From an uncultured Bacteroidales bacterium (lineage in GTDB: Bacteria; Bacteroidota; Bacteroidia; Bacteroidales; UBA932), in assembly GCA_900319485.1 (NCBI GenBank), contig ONOQ01000015.1, positions 29,185 through 93,184 on the forward strand: a stretch of 64,000 nt of DNA, read 5' to 3'. Below, piece after piece: positions 8,311 through 17,968 of the stretch. The notes beneath the pieces were generated by a model that was given only the letters and a program-made list of their open reading frames with translations, was not told where the DNA came from and did no database searches. Position numbers and translations under genes: made by a program. Each line of letters starts with the position of its first letter. The first letter of the stretch is position 1.

Positions 8311-9709
8311 GTTCCAGTGCCACAACGTTTTCAACGTGCATGGTGTGGGGGAACATATCCACCGGCTGGACCGCGGTTATGCGGTATTTCTGAGACAGGA
8401 TTGCAAGGTCCCTCGCCTGTGATGCGGGGTTGCAACTGACGTACACCATACGGCCGGGAGCGGCGTTCAGGATTACCTTTGCAACATCAGGGTGGATACC
8501 CGCGCGGGGAGGGTCAAGGATTATCACGTCAGGCCTTCCGTGCTTAGCGATAAACGCCTCATTCAGAACGTCTTTCATGTCTCCTGCAAAGAAACTGCAA
8601 TTGGTGATTCCGTTACGCTTTGCGTTGTCCTTCGCGTCCTCGATGGCCTCCGGAACGTACTCTATTCCAACCACTTTCGCAGCCTTTCCGCTTACAAACT
8701 GGGCAATTGTGCCCGTGCCGGTGTAAAGGTCATAGACAACCTCATTTCCGGTGAGTGCGGCAAAGTCCCTTGCAACGCTGTAAAGCCTATAAGCTTGCTC
8801 AGAGTTTGTCTGATAGAAGGATTTGGGGCCGATTTTAAAACTCAGTCCTTCCATAGTCTCATAAATGGCGTCTTCTCCCTTGTAGAGGACAGGGGACTGG
8901 TCCGATATTGAGTCGTTGAGTTTCTCATTGACTACGTACCACAGGCTTGAAATCTCAGGAAAACGGGCGCTCACGGCATCCAGGAGGGCTTTTATCTCTT
9001 CCATAAGGGGCTTTGCGAAGCACAGGATGAGCATAACGTCTCCCTTGTCATTAGTCCTTACGAACATATTGCGGAAGAAGCCCCTGTTTTCACGGATGTT
9101 GTAGAATTCATAACCGTGCTCCAGGCAGAACCGCTTAACAAAAAGGCGGATGGCGTTTGAAGGCTCTTTCTGGAGGTGGCACTCCTTGATATCCAGCACT
9201 TTATCGAAGAATTTGCTCACGTGGAAGCCAAGGCCCACGCGTTCATCGGCCGAAAGGGTGTCAGGATTCTCTCCATTTAGGATCCAGCGAGATGCTGAAG
9301 CGCTGAATTCCAATTTGTTACGATAGTATTCAGTGTGCGGAGAGGGGAGTGTGGGCCGTATTTCAGGCACGTCAAGATGGCCGATACGTACAAGCTGGTC
9401 TTCCACTTGCTGCCTTTTTGCCTCAAGTTGCATACTGTAAGGAAGAGGCTGCCAGCGGCAGCCGCCGCAGACGCCAAAATGCGGGCAGAAAGGTTCCAGG
9501 CGGTGCTCCGACGGCTTTACAATCCGTTTTATCCAGCCTTCCATATAGTTTTTCTTCTTTTTGAAGACCTGGATGTCAACCACGTCACCGGGGACGGCGA
9601 AATCCACGAACACAACCATGCCGTCTACGTGCGCCAGGGCTTTGCCCTCGGCGGCAACGGCCTCAATTTTCACATTCTCCAGAAGGAGATCAACTCTTTT
9701 TCTTGACAT
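8303..9709 (-). CDS. rlmD: 23S rRNA (uracil-5-)-methyltransferase, RlmD type
   Basis: A cytoplasmic enzyme of 468 residues: an N-terminal TRAM domain (residues about 8-65), cysteines CPHFGVCGGC that would hold a 4Fe-4S cluster, a central domain, then a Rossmann methyltransferase domain with DLYTGTGTIAQF for SAM, the ILDPPRAG motif and the nucleophile in VSCNPAS. These features define the RumA/RlmD/TrmA class that makes m5U in rRNA or tRNA from SAM; whether the target is U1939-like, U747-like or tRNA cannot be told. The ATG at 9709 lies five bases from a -7 box, so the message is probably close to leaderless. The final EL residues overlap the upstream peptidase gene tail-to-tail. Confidence 0.9.
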   Translation of the reverse strand: MSRKRVDLLLENVKIEAVAAEGKALAHVDGMVVFVDFAVPGDVVDIQVFKKKKNYMEGWIKRIVKPSEHRLEPFCPHFGVCGGCRWQPLPYSMQLEAKRQQVEDQLVRIGHLDVPEIRPTLPSPHTEYYRNKLEFSASASRWILNGENPDTLSADERVGLGFHVSKFFDKVLDIKECHLQKEPSNAIRLFVKRFCLEHGYEFYNIRENRGFFRNMFVRTNDKGDVMLILCFAKPLMEEIKALLDAVSARFPEISSLWYVVNEKLNDSISDQSPVLYKGEDAIYETMEGLSFKIGPKSFYQTNSEQAYRLYSVARDFAALTGNEVVYDLYTGTGTIAQFVSGKAAKVVGIEYVPEAIEDAKDNAKRNGITNCSFFAGDMKDVLNEAFIAKHGRPDVIILDPPRAGIHPDVAKVILNAAPGRMVYVSCNPASQARDLAILSQKYRITAVQPVDMFPHTMHVENVVALELI

Positions 9710-9713
9710 GTTG

Positions 9714-9721
9714 CAAAATTA
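9714..9721 (-). promoter_or_regulatory. -7 box for rlmD (TAATTTTG on the minus strand)
   Basis: CAAAATTA on the plus strand, five bases before the rlmD ATG. Transcription would begin at or next to the start codon. Confidence 0.5.
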
Positions 9722-9750
9722 GTCAAAAATGAGAAGGGACACAAATTTAT

Positions 9751-9783
9751 TTGTATAACTTAACATAATATAAATTGTATAAC
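9751..9783. repeat. Direct repeat TTGTATAAC, 24-bp spacing, in a promoter region
   Basis: TTGTATAAC occurs at 9751-9759 and 9775-9783 in the AT-rich 175-base gap between the divergent rlmD and 9885 genes. The spacing is a little over two helical turns. It could be a pair of regulator half-sites; no matching regulator is recognised nearby. Confidence 0.35.
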
Positions 9784-9849
9784 ATAGTGCAAAATAATCA
9801 ATTTCTCGGAATTTTACGATTTGCAGCAACGTTTTAGGAAAAAATTGCA

Positions 9850-9857
9850 TATATTTG
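9850..9857 (+). promoter_or_regulatory. -7 box (TATATTTG) for the 9885 gene
   Basis: TATATTTG lies 27 bases before the ATG at 9885. A TTTG at 9820-9823 could be the -33 element, though its 26-base spacing is a little longer than usual. Confidence 0.55.
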
Positions 9858-9884
9858 TAGAGTAAGTATTAAAATGCAGCACCT

Positions 9885-10868
9885 ATGAAAAAGACTTTTG
9901 CCATTTTCCTTGCACTCACTGCTTTCGCATTCATCAGCGCCAGGGCTCAGGAAATAGACCCAGTAGAACCTGCACAGGACACTGTTGCAGTTGCAGAGCC
10001 CGCTCCTGCCCTGGAAGAACCGCTTCCTCTTTACACTGAGGCTCCTAAGGAAGACAAACAGATTTTCAATCACATCGCGGCGGGTATTCCCATCGACTTT
10101 CCCATTCTGCCGGACGGTATCGGCATAATTGAGATTGCAACCACCTGCACTCCTTATCTGCAGTTCCGCCTTGGATATTCCCTTTCCCTCCTTGATGTGA
10201 TGCCCGGCATTACCATCAATGAAATATCGGCACTGGCTTCACAGGTTGCCCCCGGGACAAATATCCCCACAACTATTGAATTCAACGACACCAAGATCAA
10301 TATCGGCGACAGCAAGTTTGAGTTCGGCACCAATATCGGCGGTCTCAAACTCCTGATGGACGTTTTCCCCGGCAAGAGGACTGGCTTCCACTTCACCTTC
10401 GGCGCATTCGTTAATCCCGGCAACGCAGACCACATCTTTGAAATCAACGGAAATCTGAGCGGCGCCCTCAAGGATGCCGGTTTCACTCCCGGAAAATTCA
10501 ACGAGGTTTACTTCGGCTTCAACGACGACGATCCCAAATTCCGCATCTCTCCTTCCAAGGACGGTATTATCAGCGCCGGCATCGTTGCCTGGCCGGTACG
10601 TCCTTACGTCGGAATCGGTTTCGGCCGTGCAGTCAGGCCCGATAAAAGGGTTTGCGTCACCTTCGATATGGGCGCTTTCTTCTGGGGCAAGCCCGTGCTT
10701 GTTGGCTACGATTATTCACTTGATCCCAACGGTACTGCAGTGGGTTTCTCCCCTGAAAGGGTATCCCAGTCCAATGACCTCAAGGGTCTGGCCACTCCTC
10801 TGGAAATCCTCGGAAAGGTTCCCGCCTATCCCGTTATGAAACTCAATATCTTTATCCGCATCATCTAG
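9885..10868 (+). CDS. Secreted/outer-membrane barrel-like protein, unknown function
   Basis: A protein of 327 residues with a clear signal peptide (MKKTFAIFLALTAFAFISARA) and a Pro/Glu/Ala-rich stretch to about residue 50. The remainder alternates hydrophobic and polar residues in glycine-rich strands (GIPIDFPILPDGIGIIEIA, YVGIGFGRAV) and ends in IFIRII, as expected of a membrane beta-barrel. I recognise no named family. It has its own promoter and is followed 26 bases later by a lipoprotein gene, probably in the same transcript that ends at the terminator at 11741. The ATCGGC core occurs several times in this gene but the full 7-mer ATCGGCC does not. Confidence 0.7.
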   Translation: MKKTFAIFLALTAFAFISARAQEIDPVEPAQDTVAVAEPAPALEEPLPLYTEAPKEDKQIFNHIAAGIPIDFPILPDGIGIIEIATTCTPYLQFRLGYSLSLLDVMPGITINEISALASQVAPGTNIPTTIEFNDTKINIGDSKFEFGTNIGGLKLLMDVFPGKRTGFHFTFGAFVNPGNADHIFEINGNLSGALKDAGFTPGKFNEVYFGFNDDDPKFRISPSKDGIISAGIVAWPVRPYVGIGFGRAVRPDKRVCVTFDMGAFFWGKPVLVGYDYSLDPNGTAVGFSPERVSQSNDLKGLATPLEILGKVPAYPVMKLNIFIRII

Positions 10869-10894
10869 GCTAAAATATTTAAAATCAAATAATT

Positions 10895-11714
10895 ATGAAA
10901 AAATTCTTCGTTTTTGCAGCAACTGCTGCTCTCCTACTCTCCTTCGTATCTTGCAACAACAAGATTGACTACGGCGGAAACACCGGCCCCCATTACGAGC
11001 GGTACAGCCGCCGATCAAGGTTACCAGCAGATTGAATTCACTGACGGCGGACGTTACATCATCACCCGCAGCACCCAGGAAACCAAGGCCGACGATAACA
11101 CTGAAATCTTAACCGGCACCTATACTGTCCAGAACAATGTCTATGTCCTTGACGGCTTCGGCTCCATCGAATTTGGTTCAAACGGCAGTTTCACCATTAA
11201 ACTTGAAGGCGGTGTCACCGTTACCGGTACCGGTGAGGAAGAGCCCAAACTCCCGGACAACGACTTCTCCCGCGATATCGCCCACACCTGGAAGATTGAC
11301 AAGGTAGACCTCAGCGTAAACGCAGACGGCAAGAACATTGGCTTCGTAAAGGATGGCTGCAACCTTGAGCAGATTGGAAAAGAACTCATTGAGCAGGCAA
11401 AGAAACTTGGTGCAAACGTTACCGTTGACGTTGCAAAACTTGCGGGTTACAATGTCAAGACCGTAAGCTTCACCACTTCCAACACCTTTATTGTGGAGTT
11501 CACCGGCGCAGATCCTTTCAAGGCAAATATCAGCGGCATTTCCGGCTATAACTTCACCTACAAGCTTGAGATTGGTACCAGCAATGAAATTCTCAACGCC
11601 GAGGCTCAGTGCGAATTCGCTCCCCAGACTGCAAATACTGCCTGGCTCACCGTCAAGGTCAATTCCGACGACTTCAACGGCAGGGTTATCTTTATGATGA
11701 CTGTAGCAGACTAA
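10895..11714 (+). pseudogene. Lipoprotein gene with an apparent one-base frameshift
   Basis: The frame starting at ATG 10895 encodes a lipoprotein signal (MKKFFVFAATAALLLSFVSC) and about 11 more residues, then runs into a stop. A different frame continues without interruption to 11714 and encodes a coherent acidic, threonine-rich protein of about 235 residues with signs of a lipocalin-like fold (YQQIEFTDGGRYIITRST near its start). The frames join cleanly if one C is removed from the run of five at 10987-10991. So this is one gene of about 272 residues broken by a single base, either a sequencing/assembly error or a true null or phase-variable allele. A strong terminator follows. Confidence 0.7.
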
Positions 11715-11740
11715 TTCTGAGGGCTTCTCCCCTATCCCTT

Positions 11741-11772
11741 AAAAACCGCGCTCTTTCGGGCGCGGTTTTTTT
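11741..11772 (+). terminator. Rho-independent terminator
   Basis: A GC-rich hairpin (AACCGCGC / GCGCGGTT around a TCTTTCGG loop) is followed by a run of seven T. It ends the 9885-11714 transcription unit. Confidence 0.9.
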
Positions 11773-11792
11773 ATGTTTCCGTAAAAAATTGC

Positions 11793-11800
11793 TATATTTG
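11793..11800 (+). promoter_or_regulatory. -7 box (TATATTTG) for the 11828 gene
   Basis: TATATTTG is 27 bases before the ATG at 11828 and just after the terminator, so it likely starts a new unit covering the acetyltransferase-like gene and rarA. Confidence 0.55.
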
Positions 11801-11827
11801 TAATTACGTTTATTAACACCTTAACCA

Positions 11828-12961
11828 ATGTCTGTAATTGTAAAGACAGTTAGCACAAAAAGGGAACTGAAAGCCTTTGTGAAGTTCCCGCTTGAACTAT
11901 ACAAAAACTGTCCCTACTATGTCCCGGGGCTGTTTCTGGATGAGATGGCAACCCTGGACCCCGCAAAGAACCCTATGTCAAAATACGCCAAATTCAGGCT
12001 GTTTCTGGCATATAGAGATGGAAAGATAGTAGGCCGTGTGGCTGCAATCATCAATGATATAGCAAACAAGAACTGGCAGCACCAGGAGGTCCGTTTTGGC
12101 TGGATTGACTTCATAGATGATATGGAGGTGTCAAAGGCTCTTATAGATGCCGTATCGGCCTATGGAAAGGAAATGGGTATGACCCAGGTCACCGGTCCCC
12201 TCGGCTTTACGGATTTTGACAATGAAGGATGCGTGGTGGAAGGGTTTGACCAGATTTCTACCTATGCCTTAAGGTTCAATTATGAGTACTACGGCCGTCA
12301 TTTCGAGGCTCTTTCAATGAGTAAGACCAACGACTGGCTGGAGTACAGGATTTACGTTCCTGATGCCCTTCCTGAGAAAGTCACCCGTATTGCAAACCTC
12401 ATAAGCCAGCGCTACAATCTGAGGGTCAAGAAACTCTCCAAGCGTGATGTGACCAAGGGCGGTTACGGCCAGAAACTCTTTGACCTTGTAAACCGTACGT
12501 ACAATCAACTGTATGACTTCACCGTCCTCCCGGAGGACGTTATGGACAAGTACGTGGACTCATACCTGGGCCTTCTGGATATGAATTATGTCACAGCTAT
12601 TGAGGATTCAGATGGCAAACTCATCGCCCTTGCGGTTGGAATGCCTTCAATAGCAAAAGCGGTTCACAAATGCCGCGGATACCTCTTCCCGTTTGGATGG
12701 TGGCATCTTATCAAGGCAATGTACCTGAAGCACGACAAAGCCATAGAACTGATGCTCATTGGTGTGGATCCCGAATACCGTAACAGGGGCGTTCACGCAA
12801 TGCTTTTCAACCAGTTCATAGGGAATCTCATAAAGGGCGGCTTCAAATACGGCGAATCCAACGCGGAGATGGAAACCAACACTTCCGTCCAGAATATCTG
12901 GAACGACTACGAGAAGGATTTCGTACGCCGTAGAAGAGTCTTCACTAAACCCGTAGAATAA
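11828..12961 (+). CDS. GNAT-like N-acetyltransferase-fold protein (paralogue of 51343-52470)
   Basis: A cytoplasmic protein of 377 residues without signal peptide. It begins with a block shared by a Bacteroidetes family loosely assigned to the N-acetyltransferase superfamily (FPLELYKNCPYYVPGLFLDE), has DGKIVGRVAAIIN and TGPLGFTDFDNEGCVVEGF in the middle, and near the C-terminus IGVDPEYRNRGVHAMLFNQF, which resembles the acetyl-CoA pyrophosphate loop (R/QxxGxG/A). The paralogue at 51343-52470 shows the same blocks in the same order. Substrate unknown. It is followed eight bases later by rarA, probably in one transcript. Confidence 0.72.
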   Translation: MSVIVKTVSTKRELKAFVKFPLELYKNCPYYVPGLFLDEMATLDPAKNPMSKYAKFRLFLAYRDGKIVGRVAAIINDIANKNWQHQEVRFGWIDFIDDMEVSKALIDAVSAYGKEMGMTQVTGPLGFTDFDNEGCVVEGFDQISTYALRFNYEYYGRHFEALSMSKTNDWLEYRIYVPDALPEKVTRIANLISQRYNLRVKKLSKRDVTKGGYGQKLFDLVNRTYNQLYDFTVLPEDVMDKYVDSYLGLLDMNYVTAIEDSDGKLIALAVGMPSIAKAVHKCRGYLFPFGWWHLIKAMYLKHDKAIELMLIGVDPEYRNRGVHAMLFNQFIGNLIKGGFKYGESNAEMETNTSVQNIWNDYEKDFVRRRRVFTKPVE

Positions 12962-12968
12962 TCGAGAG

Positions 12969-14270
12969 ATGAGCGCATCTTCCGTAATGCTCCCTCCCCT
13001 TCCGGAGAGAATGAGACCAAAGACGCTGGATCAGTATGTGGGCCAGCGTCATCTGGTTGGAGAGGGCTGCGTATTGAGGAAGATGATAGAAAGCGGAAAC
13101 CTTTCCTCTTTCATCCTCTGGGGCCCTCCAGGGGTTGGAAAGACCACCCTTGCGCATATCATAGCGGAAACCCTTGACAGGGATTTCTATACGCTAAGCG
13201 CGGTTACTGCGGGTGTCAAGGACGTGAGGGATATCTTTGAGAAGGCCAGCAAGGGCTCCCTCTTCAACCAGAAAGGCGCTCCAATCCTCTTTATCGATGA
13301 AATCCACCGCTTCAACAAGGCCCAGCAGGATGCCCTTCTGGGGGCCGTTGAGACGGGTACCATTGTACTTATCGGCGCAACCACGGAAAACCCCTCCTTC
13401 GAGGTTATCACTCCCCTTCTGTCCCGCTGCCAGGTCTTTGTGCTCAAATCCCTGGAACAGAAAGACCTGCAGGCGCTTCTTGACCGCGCTCTCAGGGAAG
13501 ATGTGCTCCTTAAGAACAAGAGCATAGATGTAAGGGAGACTCAGGCCCTTATGCGATACAGCGGCGGAGACGCCCGTAAACTGCTCAATGTGCTGGAACT
13601 GGTCATAGACGCCCAGCCGGGCACCTCCCCCATAGTCATAGACAACGCCACCGTAACCGCCTCCATCCAGGAGAATATGGCAATCTATGACAAGGACGGA
13701 GAGATGCACTACGATATAATATCGGCCTTCATAAAGAGCATCAGGGGCTCCGATCCAAACGCTGCCATATATTACCTCGCAAGGATGATTGACGGCGGAG
13801 AAGACCCCCTGTTCATCGCAAGGAGGCTGTGCCTCAGCGCATCGGAGGATGTTGGCCTTGCAAATCCAAACGCGCTCCTTCTTGCCAACGCCTGCTTTGA
13901 GGTGGTTTCAAAGATAGGTATGCCGGAAGGGCGGATTCCCCTTGCCGAAACAACCGTCTATCTGGCGTCCTCCCCCAAGAGCAACGCCTCGTATATGGCC
14001 ATAGAAAAGGCCCTGGCGGAGGTTAAGGAGAGCGGGAACCTTCCCGTTCCCCTCCCCATCAGGAACGCCCCTACAAAACTTATGGAGGAACTTGGCTACA
14101 GCGACGGCTACAAGTACGCCCACGACTACCCCGGGCATTTTGCCGATATGGAGTTTATGCCAGATGCCCTGAAGGGCAAGGTCTTCTATGAACCGGCAAG
14201 CAATAAGCATGAAAATGTACTTCGTGCATATCTTGAAGCTTGTTGGCCTAAGTACTATCAGAAAGGATAA
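12969..14270 (+). CDS. rarA: Replication-associated recombination protein A, AAA+ ATPase
   Basis: A cytoplasmic AAA+ protein of 433 residues. Walker A GPPGVGKTT is near residue 52, Walker B LFIDEIHRFNKAQQDALL near residue 100 and sensor 1 IGATTENPSFE near 135; an arginine-finger region (LLSRCQVF) and the MgsA C-terminal tetramerisation domain follow (DPNAAIYYLARMIDGGEDP). This is RarA/MgsA/WRNIP1, a clamp-loader-like ATPase acting at stalled forks. Length is typical. Its final 13 bases overlap the convergent tamL-like gene. Confidence 0.95.
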   Translation: MSASSVMLPPLPERMRPKTLDQYVGQRHLVGEGCVLRKMIESGNLSSFILWGPPGVGKTTLAHIIAETLDRDFYTLSAVTAGVKDVRDIFEKASKGSLFNQKGAPILFIDEIHRFNKAQQDALLGAVETGTIVLIGATTENPSFEVITPLLSRCQVFVLKSLEQKDLQALLDRALREDVLLKNKSIDVRETQALMRYSGGDARKLLNVLELVIDAQPGTSPIVIDNATVTASIQENMAIYDKDGEMHYDIISAFIKSIRGSDPNAAIYYLARMIDGGEDPLFIARRLCLSASEDVGLANPNALLLANACFEVVSKIGMPEGRIPLAETTVYLASSPKSNASYMAIEKALAEVKESGNLPVPLPIRNAPTKLMEELGYSDGYKYAHDYPGHFADMEFMPDALKGKVFYEPASNKHENVLRAYLEACWPKYYQKG

Positions 14271-16406
14271 CCTACTCCGAAATGTATGGCATAGGAACTG
14301 TTGAACCAGTCGGCAGGGCCTAGCCAGCGGTAGCCTTCGTCGCGTCCTGGATCGTGAATACGGAAGCCGCCGTCAAGGCGTACCAGGATGAGCCCGAAGT
14401 TAAGGCGGATGCCAAGGCCCCAGTCAAGGCCTATCCCTTCCAGCGTTTCCCTGTTGAATCCGAAATCTCCTCCCATATATTCTTCATCAGAGGAGATACC
14501 GGGCTTGGGAAGGTCCCAGATATTGCCTGCATCGGCAAAAAGGGCCCCTTCAAGTTTCCAGAATATGGGGAAACGGTATTCTACGTTGGCCTCCAGTTTC
14601 ATTTCTCCAACGGAACTGGGAATGGTGAATAATTCAGAGTAGATGGTGTTTGTGCCTGGGCCCAGGGTCCTTGCCTGCCAGCCGCGCATTGAATAGGCTC
14701 CACCTGCGTAGAAGAGTTTCTCCAGAGGGACCGAGGAGGTTACTGAATTGCCGTACGGGAAAGCGAGGCCTGCATTGAAGTGGAGAGCCAGGGCGTGTTT
14801 ATCCTCCTTTCCAAAGCGGAATGTCTTTCCAAGGTGGACATCAGCCCTAAGGTACTGCGCATATGGAATGGTCCAGATGGTTCTTTCGTCGAACTCGTTT
14901 TTGGGAAGGATGTTGTTGAACAGGCTGAGGGTGTTTCCGGAAAGGTCAAAGTTGAGCCTGGCATAGTGATATGGCCTGGTGGGTACCACGGAGTTGTCGG
15001 TGGTGTAATAAAGCATGGTGCTTATACCCATATCGAACTTGTCCATATAGGCACCAGACAGGATTATGTTATCGAATAACTTCTCCACAAATGCCTCAGA
15101 TGCGCCGAACAGCCTTGTGACATTCGCCGGCTATTGCCTGACGTTTGAATTCCGGGCGGTCCTGATAGTTGTACGCCAGGGAAACCTCTGTCTTAGGGAT
15201 GTATCTTCCCTTGAAGACCTTGGTGGGAAGGCCGATAAACTTGGGGAACAGGATGCTTCCCGTGGCGCTTACCTCAGTGGAATAGGCGTCGGACTTTGGG
15301 CGGAACTGGAAGTTTCCCTTTACGCCAAGGTTAAGCACTTCTCCCCCGTGGAAGATGTTCCTGTGGTAGTAAGTGAGTTGGGGCGATATGCCGAAGAGCG
15401 CCGTGGAGTTCACGGACGCTTCCAGATTCACCTTGAAGCCCTGAAGGCCCGAGTTCCGGAGCGCTATATTGCAGTCTACCTTTTCACCGGGGGCCTCTGA
15501 TGTGGTGATGTTCACGCCGGTGAGCATACCCACGTTGGAGAAACGGGAGTAGGTGGTGTTGATGACTTCCTCGTTGTAAAGGTCTCCGGGCCTGATGAGA
15601 TTCAGCGTCTCAATTACTCCGGGACGTATTTTCAGCCTCCTGGGCTTAGTGACGGTGAGTTCTCCGATGGAGTATTTCTTATGCTCCCTGGCCGATGCAG
15701 GGCTGTCTCCAAGGGCGAAGTCACGGATACTCATCTTCAGTTTGGCGTTGCCGTCACCTGAGAGGGTATCGGCCTCAAAGAGATAGTAACTCTTGCTGAA
15801 ACCGTAGTAGCCTTTGGTGCGGAAATACGCGGCGCTTCTGTCGGCCTCCTTTTCAATTACTTCCTCGGATAGGTACATCCCCTCCTTCAGGGAAACGTTC
15901 TCAAGGTCCTTGGTCCAGTCCTCCCTGAAAGTCCCGTAGGACGGGATGTCGTAGTCTATTGCGCTTATCTTGTAGCGCTTCCCAAGGGCCACGTAATAGG
16001 TTACGTAGACCATTCTCTTGCTTACGCGGACGTTGCTTTCAACCACGGAGCCGTAGTAGCCGGTGAAGCGGAGGTGGTTTGCTATGTTGTCTATTGTCTC
16101 GTCAACCTTGGAGGCGTCGTAGACCACGGGCGGGACGCCAAGTTTGCGGAAGAATCTCTGGAAACCGGTCTTCCCTTCCCCGCCCCAGTTGTATACCACA
16201 AGGGACGGACTGGTGCCAAGCATCCAGGCGTTGGGCTTCTGGAGAAGGTATGCGGAGAGGTCCCCGGCGTTGTAGTTTTTGTCGTTGACCCGGATTTTGT
16301 TGGAGCGCAGAAGGTACTCGCCGTCACGTAAAGTTCTGGTGGTACTGCAGGATGCTATGGCAAGCGCGGCTGCCAATGCAATAAATATGCGGCTCCTTGG
16401 TTTCAT
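14258..16406 (-). pseudogene. TamL/BamA-type outer-membrane assembly barrel, disrupted
   Basis: The 5' part (16406 down to about 15096) starts with a lipobox signal (MKPRSRIFIALAAALAIASC) and encodes POTRA-like repeats (YLLRSNKIRVND; IRPGDLYNEEVINTTYSRFS) and the first barrel strands, then fails after the block YNYQDRPEFKRQ. The 3' part (about 15124 to 14258), in another frame, encodes the rest of the Omp85 barrel, including GGAYSMRGWQARTLGPG and the terminal HFGVGYPF. Compared with relatives, about 20-30 residues are also missing at the junction. TamL-like lipoprotein barrels take part in outer-membrane protein assembly. The start at 16406 is supported by a -7 box six bases upstream. Real inactivation or an assembly error are both possible. 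Confidence 0.75.
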
Positions 16407-16411
16407 TCTTA

Positions 16412-16419
16412 CAAAATTA
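16412..16419 (-). promoter_or_regulatory. -7 box for the tamL-like gene (TAATTTTG on the minus strand)
   Basis: CAAAATTA on the plus strand, six bases upstream of the ATG at 16406. It favours this start over any farther upstream. Confidence 0.5.
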
Positions 16420-16433
16420 ATACTTTTTTTCCG

Positions 16434-16441
16434 TATATTTG
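16434..16441 (+). promoter_or_regulatory. -7 box (TATATTTG) for the decarboxylase gene
   Basis: TATATTTG is 35 bases before the ATG at 16477 and divergent from the tamL promoter only 14 bases away. Confidence 0.55.
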
Positions 16442-16476
16442 CACTCACTACTTACTAAAGGCAAAACCATACGCTG

Positions 16477-17874
16477 ATGAAAAACAAGTACATTGACCTT
16501 ATAGATCAAACCTTCGACTTCCCCCAGGACGAATTTATGGTGGTGGACGGAAATCTGATGTTCAATGACATTGACCTTATGGAAATCATTGAGAAGTACG
16601 GTACTCCCCTCAAACTCACCTACCTTCCCAAGATTTCCTCCCAGATCCAGAGGGCAAAGCGCCTTTTCAAGGTTGCCATGGCCAAGGCGGATTACCAGGG
16701 AAAGTACCATTACAGTTACTGCACCAAGAGTTCACAGTTTGCCTTTGTGGTGCACGAGGCCCTGAAAAACGACATCCATCTGGAAACTTCATCGGCCTAT
16801 GACCTGGACCTTATGCAAGCCCTGGAGAAGGACGGTTCCGTGGACAAGAGCAAGATCTATGTCATCTGCAACGGCTTCAAGCGCCCCCAGTACATAGAGA
16901 ACATCGCAAAACTCCGCAAGGACGGCTGGCTCAACATAATCCCCGTGCTTGACAACAAGAACGAGTTCGAGGATCTGGCCGATCTTATCGAGGAAGAGAC
17001 TATGATGGGAATCCGTATCGCCTCCGAGGAAGAGCCCAACTTTGATTTCTACACATCCCGCCTTGGAATCCGTTACTCCGATATAGTGAAGTTCTACAAG
17101 GACACGGTGGCAAAGTATCCCAACTTCCACCTCAAGATGCTGCACTTCTTCATAAACACCGGCATCCGTGACACCGCTTACTACTGGAACGAACTTTCAA
17201 AGTGCGTGAAGGTGTACTGCGAACTCAAGGCCATCTGCCCGGAACTTGACAGCCTTAACATCGGCGGCGGCCTTCCCAACAAGACTTCCCTGGCCCAGGA
17301 CTTTGACTACGAGTATATGGTTGAGGAAATCATCAACCAGATCAAGGTCACATGCAACTCTTACGGTGTTCCGGAGCCCGACATCTTCACGGAATTCGGC
17401 AGTTTCACCGTTGGAGAAAGCGGCGCCACCATCTTCAAGATCCTGGACATCAAGCAGCAGAACGACCGCGAGAAGTGGTACATGATAGACAACTCCTTCA
17501 TGACCTGCCTGCCTGACACCTGGGGCCTTAACCAGCGTTTCATCCTCCTTCCCGTGAACAAGTGGAACGACGAATACCAGAGGGTGTTCCTGGGCGGTCT
17601 CACCTGCGACAGCCAGGACTTCTATAATGCCGATTACCACGCAAACGCAATCTTCCTGCCCACCATCCGCAGCCGCAGGGAAAACCTGTACATCGGCTTT
17701 TTCCACACTGGAGCATACCAGGAGGCCATTTCCGGCTACGGCGGCATCAAACACTGCCTCATGCCTTCCCCCAAGCACATCCTCATAGACCGCGACAAAG
17801 AAGGCAACCTGGTCACTTCCGTCTTCGCAGAAGAACAGACCGCCGAATCAATGCTTAAAACTTTGGGATATTAG
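16477..17874 (+). CDS. speA: Arginine decarboxylase (fold-type III PLP enzyme, Bacteroidetes type)
   Basis: A cytoplasmic enzyme of 465 residues that fits the compact arginine decarboxylase of Bacteroidetes. YSYCTKSSQF carries the likely PLP lysine (K84), HLETSSAYDLDLM and FFINTGIRDTAYYW belong to the alanine-racemase-type barrel, LNIGGGLPNKTS is the phosphate-binding glycine loop, and the C-terminal domain has GGLTCDSQDFYNADY and GFFHTGAYQEAISGYGG. It would convert arginine to agmatine, the entry to polyamines. Diaminopimelate or ornithine decarboxylase activity is less likely but the fold alone does not exclude it. It has its own promoter. Two palindromic repeats start seven bases after the stop. 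Confidence 0.82.
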   Translation: MKNKYIDLIDQTFDFPQDEFMVVDGNLMFNDIDLMEIIEKYGTPLKLTYLPKISSQIQRAKRLFKVAMAKADYQGKYHYSYCTKSSQFAFVVHEALKNDIHLETSSAYDLDLMQALEKDGSVDKSKIYVICNGFKRPQYIENIAKLRKDGWLNIIPVLDNKNEFEDLADLIEEETMMGIRIASEEEPNFDFYTSRLGIRYSDIVKFYKDTVAKYPNFHLKMLHFFINTGIRDTAYYWNELSKCVKVYCELKAICPELDSLNIGGGLPNKTSLAQDFDYEYMVEEIINQIKVTCNSYGVPEPDIFTEFGSFTVGESGATIFKILDIKQQNDREKWYMIDNSFMTCLPDTWGLNQRFILLPVNKWNDEYQRVFLGGLTCDSQDFYNADYHANAIFLPTIRSRRENLYIGFFHTGAYQEAISGYGGIKHCLMPSPKHILIDRDKEGNLVTSVFAEEQTAESMLKTLGY

Positions 17875-17880
17875 CCTTCC

Positions 17881-17957
17881 CGTCATGCCCGACCTGATCG
17901 GGCATCTAAAACAACCCGTCATACCCTTTACGTCATGCCCGACCTGATCTGGCATCT
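17881..17957 (+). repeat. Palindromic repeat, two copies plus a fragment
   Basis: Two 27-base units, 17881-17907 and 17931-17957, read CGTCATGCCCG - ACCTGAT - CGGGCATCT, with one G to T change in the second. A fragment CGTCATACCC lies between them at 17917. The arms ATGCCCGA/TCGGGCAT pair perfectly in the first unit. They fill the gap between the decarboxylase and the SpoU methyltransferase. Confidence 0.9.
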
Positions 17958-17968
17958 AATAAAAAAGA

